NCBI RefSeq assembly: GCF_013141715.1
Contig: NZ_WHOA01000249.1
Span: 1 to 64,000, forward strand
Direction of reading: 5' to 3'
Length of the DNA: 64,000 nucleotides
Origin: Paenibacillus phytorum
Lineage (GTDB): Bacteria; Bacillota; Bacilli; Paenibacillales; NBRC-103111
Part shown: positions 60,998-64,000 of the stretch, one piece after another
Position numbering within the stretch: the stretch's first letter is position 1
Layout: each line of letters starts with the position of its first letter
Notes under the pieces: generated by a model
Told to the model about the DNA's origin: nothing
What the model saw: the letters and a program-made list of their open reading frames with translations, nothing else
Databases searched by the model: none
Made by a program: the position numbers and the translations under genes

Positions 60998-63010
60998 TTA
61001 GCGCTTTCCGCCACGGCCGCCACCGCGTGGTGCACTGCCGCGGGATCCGCCTGATTGTCCGCCGCGTGCTCCGAAGCTATCACCGCGAGGTGCGCTACCG
61101 CGAGCTCCACGCTCGGCACTGTCGCCACGTCCGCGTGCCTGGCCGCTGCGTTCGCCGCCAGCTTGCCCGCCGCGAGGCGCACTCGGTCTGTCGCCACGTG
61201 GCGCTCCGCCGCGAGCTCCAAAGCCTTCGCCACGCGGTGCTCCACCACGAGCCCCGAAGCCCTCACCGCGTGGTGCAGCAGCACCGCGAGCTCCGCGCTC
61301 CGCACTGTCGCCACGGCCTTTACCGCCGCGAATCGTACGTGACGCACTTGCAGCGTCGTCACGCCCCGTGCCGGCATACTTGTTATATGGCGAGTAAGAC
61401 TTGTCGCCATGAGGGGCAGAACGTTTGCGCTCTGTACCTTCACCGCGACCTGCTGTACGAGGCGCGCGTTCGGCTTCGTCTCCGCCACTCCAAGAACGGG
61501 TGACGCGTGCTTTAGCCGCATTCATGTTGTCACCGCGACCTGGTCCAGCATTCGTTGCTGCTGGGCGGTCTTTATTCTCAGCGCGTCCCCATGTATTCGG
61601 ATTGCGTTCCGAATTAACCTTCGCAGGACGTGGTCCAGTACGTGCACTTCCAGGTGCAGCAGTACGCGAACCGAATTTATCGCCTCTAGAGGACGAACTA
61701 TTCGTTCCATACTGAACGTTGTCTCGACCACCACGGCTAGCTTCGCGAGCGCCGGATCTTCCACTGCGTCCAACGCGCTGTTCAGCTGCGCCGTTTCTTT
61801 CATTACGGCCCCCGCGTGATTGACCGCCGCTGCTTCTGCGTGCGGAACCTCTGCCATCTGTGTCTACATATTCTTCAGAGTTGGAACGTACACGTCTTTG
61901 CTGTTGTTCCGGACTTCTCAAAGACATCCGAATCCCTTTTTCGATCAATTCAATGGTAGGCATATCTCGCTGCGTAGCAAAAGTCACAGCTACACCAGAT
62001 TCCCCAGCACGGCCAGTTCGGCCAATACGGTGAATATAGCTCTCTGCATCTTGCGGGACATCGTAATTGAAAATATGAGTGACGCCTTCAACATCTAAGC
62101 CACGAGCTGCGATATCCGTTGCAACCAAAAGTTCGATTCGCCCGTCTCTGAAACGCTTCATGACTTGTTCGCGCTTCGCTTGAGACAAATCACCGTGAAG
62201 CTCATCGGACATTAAGCCGATTTCCTGCAAAACCTCATTGAGCGCTATAGCCTTAGCTTTCGTACGACAGAAAATCATCGCTAGATATGGCTTATATTCT
62301 TTAATAGCTGCTATCAAAGCATCTTGTTTGTCTCGATCTGTCGTTGGAACCAGTACTTGTTTAATTTCAGTCAAAGTCACTTGTTTACTTTGAATTTTAA
62401 TTTCCTTAGCTTCTTTCATATAAGCTTTGGATAGGTTTACGACCTGCTCAGGCATCGTAGCCGAGAAGAGAAGGGTTTGGCGGTAAGGAGATGTTTGTGC
62501 AATGATGTCCTTCACTTCATGAAGGAAGCCCATGTGCAGCATTTGATCGGCCTCATCTAATACGAGTATTTTCAATTTATAGAAATTGATAGAACCGCGA
62601 CGAAGATGATCAAGCAATCTTCCCGGTGTTCCTACTACTATATGTATGTTCCCTTGCAGCTTTCTAAGCTGTTTTTCTACATCTTGCCCACCATATGCGG
62701 CCAAAACTTTTGCGCCTGTGACGGGAACAAGGCTTTTGAGCTCGTTGCTGATTTGAATCGCAAGTTCACGTGTGGGTGTCAGAATTAGTGCTTGTACTTC
62801 AGAGCTCTCTACATCAATTGTTTCTAATATAGGAAGTACAAAGGCAAGGGTTTTACCCGTACCTGTTTGTGCTTGAGCGATAACATCCGTACCTTTTAAT
62901 AAAACAGGAATCGCTTCCCGTTGGATAGGAGTCGGTTCTACGACGCCTCCAGCTTGCAAAACTTGAACAAGACGATCTCTAATTCCTAATGAGGCAAATC
63001 CATTTGACAT
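60998..63010 (-). CDS. DEAD-box RNA helicase with Arg/Gly-rich tail
   Basis: From the ATG at 63010 the product has about 670 residues. The Q motif (FASLGI..PTPIQ), motif I AQTGTGKT, PTREL, TPGRLLDH, DEAD (152-155), SAT, ATDIAARGLDV and YIHRIGRTGR are all present. The tail (about 370-670) is disordered and rich in Arg, Gly, Ser and Ala (repeated RGGAPRGEGFGA units), typical of RNA-binding, condensate-forming helicases. A TTG at 63058 gives 16 more residues and is an alternative start; it lies in a small TTTGGTC-AAA-GACCAAA hairpin after AAGGAG. The long leader fits cold-inducible helicases (CshA group). The tail-coding DNA is GC-rich. Confidence 0.93.
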   Translation of the reverse strand: MSNGFASLGIRDRLVQVLQAGGVVEPTPIQREAIPVLLKGTDVIAQAQTGTGKTLAFVLPILETIDVESSEVQALILTPTRELAIQISNELKSLVPVTGAKVLAAYGGQDVEKQLRKLQGNIHIVVGTPGRLLDHLRRGSINFYKLKILVLDEADQMLHMGFLHEVKDIIAQTSPYRQTLLFSATMPEQVVNLSKAYMKEAKEIKIQSKQVTLTEIKQVLVPTTDRDKQDALIAAIKEYKPYLAMIFCRTKAKAIALNEVLQEIGLMSDELHGDLSQAKREQVMKRFRDGRIELLVATDIAARGLDVEGVTHIFNYDVPQDAESYIHRIGRTGRAGESGVAVTFATQRDMPTIELIEKGIRMSLRSPEQQQRRVRSNSEEYVDTDGRGSARRSSGGQSRGGRNERNGAAEQRVGRSGRSGAREASRGGRDNVQYGTNSSSSRGDKFGSRTAAPGSARTGPRPAKVNSERNPNTWGRAENKDRPAATNAGPGRGDNMNAAKARVTRSWSGGDEAERAPRTAGRGEGTERKRSAPHGDKSYSPYNKYAGTGRDDAASASRTIRGGKGRGDSAERGARGAAAPRGEGFGARGGAPRGEGFGARGGAPRGDRPSAPRGGQAGGERSGQARGRGDSAERGARGSAPRGDSFGARGGQSGGSRGSAPRGGGRGGKR

Positions 63011-63207
63011 GGGTAATTGGCCAGCTCCCTTTTCCTTCGTATAGGGTTCTTTGGTCAAAGACCAAAGTCTCTCCTTATTAAAGACGATTCCCTCATTGTA
63101 CAGGAATGCCCGACAAATGAAAACAGGAGCCGGCTTTCAGTGGCAAAATAGATACTATATATAGAAGATATTTAATAGGAAAACACCTTTTAAAAGAATA
63201 ACTTCTG

Positions 63208-63900
63208 CTATTTGGTGACTTGAGGCAAAGATTGAGCTGTTCCGAAGACTTTTGTGACGGTTTGATTAAAGTCCGGTAATAGCGGCATGAGTGAATTACC
63301 TTTCCAGCTTTCCAGCACATAACTATTCATTTTATTAAGGAAATCACGGTTTGCAGAGATGTAGACATCCATGACATCAGGCTGCAGCAGCCGAATTTTT
63401 TCTGCCATGGCTTGCTTGAACCGGTGAGAAAGCAGGTCGTGATGAATAGCTGTTTCATAATTGTTAAAGCCATTATTCAGTTCATTAGGTGGTAAATAAT
63501 CGTTGAAAGGAACATGATCGTTGTAAAATCCCTTCGCCGTTCCTTGATTATTCGTTTCCTTTGTTGTTCCTTTGGTACCGACTGCACTGCTGTCAATCAT
63601 TAAAGCAACGTAAGCATTTTGATCTGTCGTCATAACGAGGGCTGTGTTTACCCCGTTCATGGCATTTAGTTGATTAGACAGGAATTGGCTGTACTCAAGT
63701 TTGTTATTGTTGTGTGTAACTGGACCATGAAGCTGTTGAGTTTGATATGCTCTTTCAGCTTCCTCTGTTTTTTCGACAGGGGCGCCAAAATTCGTGTGGT
63801 CGGGACTTTTTCCATATTCTCTTCCTTCCTCTGCACAACCACTAATTGTGAGCAAGAGGAATATCATTCCACAAATCGGAAAACCTAACTTCCTGAACAT
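63208..63900 (-). CDS. YhcN/YlaJ-type sporulation lipoprotein
   Basis: The 230-residue product has a lipobox TISGC (Cys22) and, after it, the YhcN/YlaJ pattern: NQLNAMNGVNTALVMTTDQNAYVALMI, then a C-terminal IRLLQPDVMDVYISANRDFLNKM. Family members are lipoproteins of the spore or forespore membrane connected with germination or cortex. GGGAGG precedes the ATG by 9 bases; a TTG 3 bases earlier is possible. Confidence 0.9.
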   Translation of the reverse strand: MFRKLGFPICGMIFLLLTISGCAEEGREYGKSPDHTNFGAPVEKTEEAERAYQTQQLHGPVTHNNNKLEYSQFLSNQLNAMNGVNTALVMTTDQNAYVALMIDSSAVGTKGTTKETNNQGTAKGFYNDHVPFNDYLPPNELNNGFNNYETAIHHDLLSHRFKQAMAEKIRLLQPDVMDVYISANRDFLNKMNSYVLESWKGNSLMPLLPDFNQTVTKVFGTAQSLPQVTK

Positions 63901-64000
63901 CAAAAGAGACCTCCCATATACATTGTAATGGTTATAGGATGGGATGTTTCTGCGCTTTTATTCGTGTTCACAAATAAAGGCTTTTATGCATAAAGAGGCG

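Noticed and set aside
60946-61521. Frames of about 190-200 residues on both strands
   Set aside because: They are shadows of the Arg/Gly-rich tail of the DEAD-box helicase.

Overview
The window looks like chromosomal DNA of a low-to-mid GC, spore-forming, Gram-positive bacterium of the Paenibacillus type. The signs are strong AGGAGG-like ribosome binding sites, many TTG and GTG starts, a YhcN/YlaJ-type spore lipoprotein, a TPP-riboswitch thi operon, copper-amine-oxidase-N 'stalk' domains, and a sugar ABC importer without its own ATPase. No rRNA, tRNA, transposase, integrase or CRISPR array was recognised.

Region 1 (about 0.6-18.2 kb) is the most unusual part. A minus-strand pair encodes a PAAR-like DUF4280 protein and a membrane-anchored MORN-repeat protein. 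Divergent from it is a long plus-strand series: a TolC-fold/stalk surface protein, a membrane receptor with a cyclase-homology domain, a GNAT acetyltransferase, an MFS/nucleotide-carrier-like protein fused to HEAT repeats and a cyclic-nucleotide-binding domain, an RsbW-like kinase, an RsbV-like STAS protein, and a GAF-PP2C phosphatase. Then come a DUF4157 HELTH protein, an Ala/Pro-rich helical protein with the same short N-terminal motif, and a YbjN/type-III-chaperone-like protein. DUF4157 and PAAR-like proteins are known companions of extracellular contractile injection systems (eCIS), so I read this as a possible cargo and regulatory island of such a system. No sheath, tube or baseplate gene lies in the window. 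The cyclase-homology domain lacks both metal-binding Asp residues and the downstream nucleotide-binding domain lacks the phosphate-binding Arg, which suggests a signalling pair that no longer makes or reads cAMP in the usual way.

Region 2 (18.3-20.3 kb) has a lipoprotein, a 46-residue zinc-ribbon-like protein and a BASS-family transporter.

Region 3 (20.4-27.7 kb) is a thiamine operon: promoter, TPP riboswitch and terminator, then tenI-thiO-thiS-thiG, a spacer of four 112-bp tandem repeats, thiD-thiE-thiC, and a terminator.

Region 4 (27.8-33.3 kb) has an ArsR-like regulator with an M29 aminopeptidase, an AraC regulator divergent from a sugar isomerase, a TVP38/TMEM64 membrane protein and a PAP2 phosphatase.

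Region 5 (33.6-53.0 kb) is a glycan-use locus that probably handles mannose-containing oligosaccharides such as N-glycans or yeast mannan. It has a GHL6-like hydrolase, an AraC regulator, three 16-bp palindromic operators, a sugar ABC importer (binding protein and two permeases), a LacI regulator, a PfkB kinase, GH4, GH125, GH2 and GH38 enzymes, an aldo/keto reductase and a sugar isomerase.

Region 6 (53.0-64 kb) is housekeeping-like: a luciferase-like oxidoreductase, an IF-3 paralogue, a C39-like peptidase, an M48 protease, a HEAT/Nfu-N protein (CvfC type), a guanylate-kinase-like protein, a DEAD-box helicase with an Arg/Gly tail, and a YhcN/YlaJ lipoprotein. Non-coding stretches carry several dispersed palindromic repeat families.
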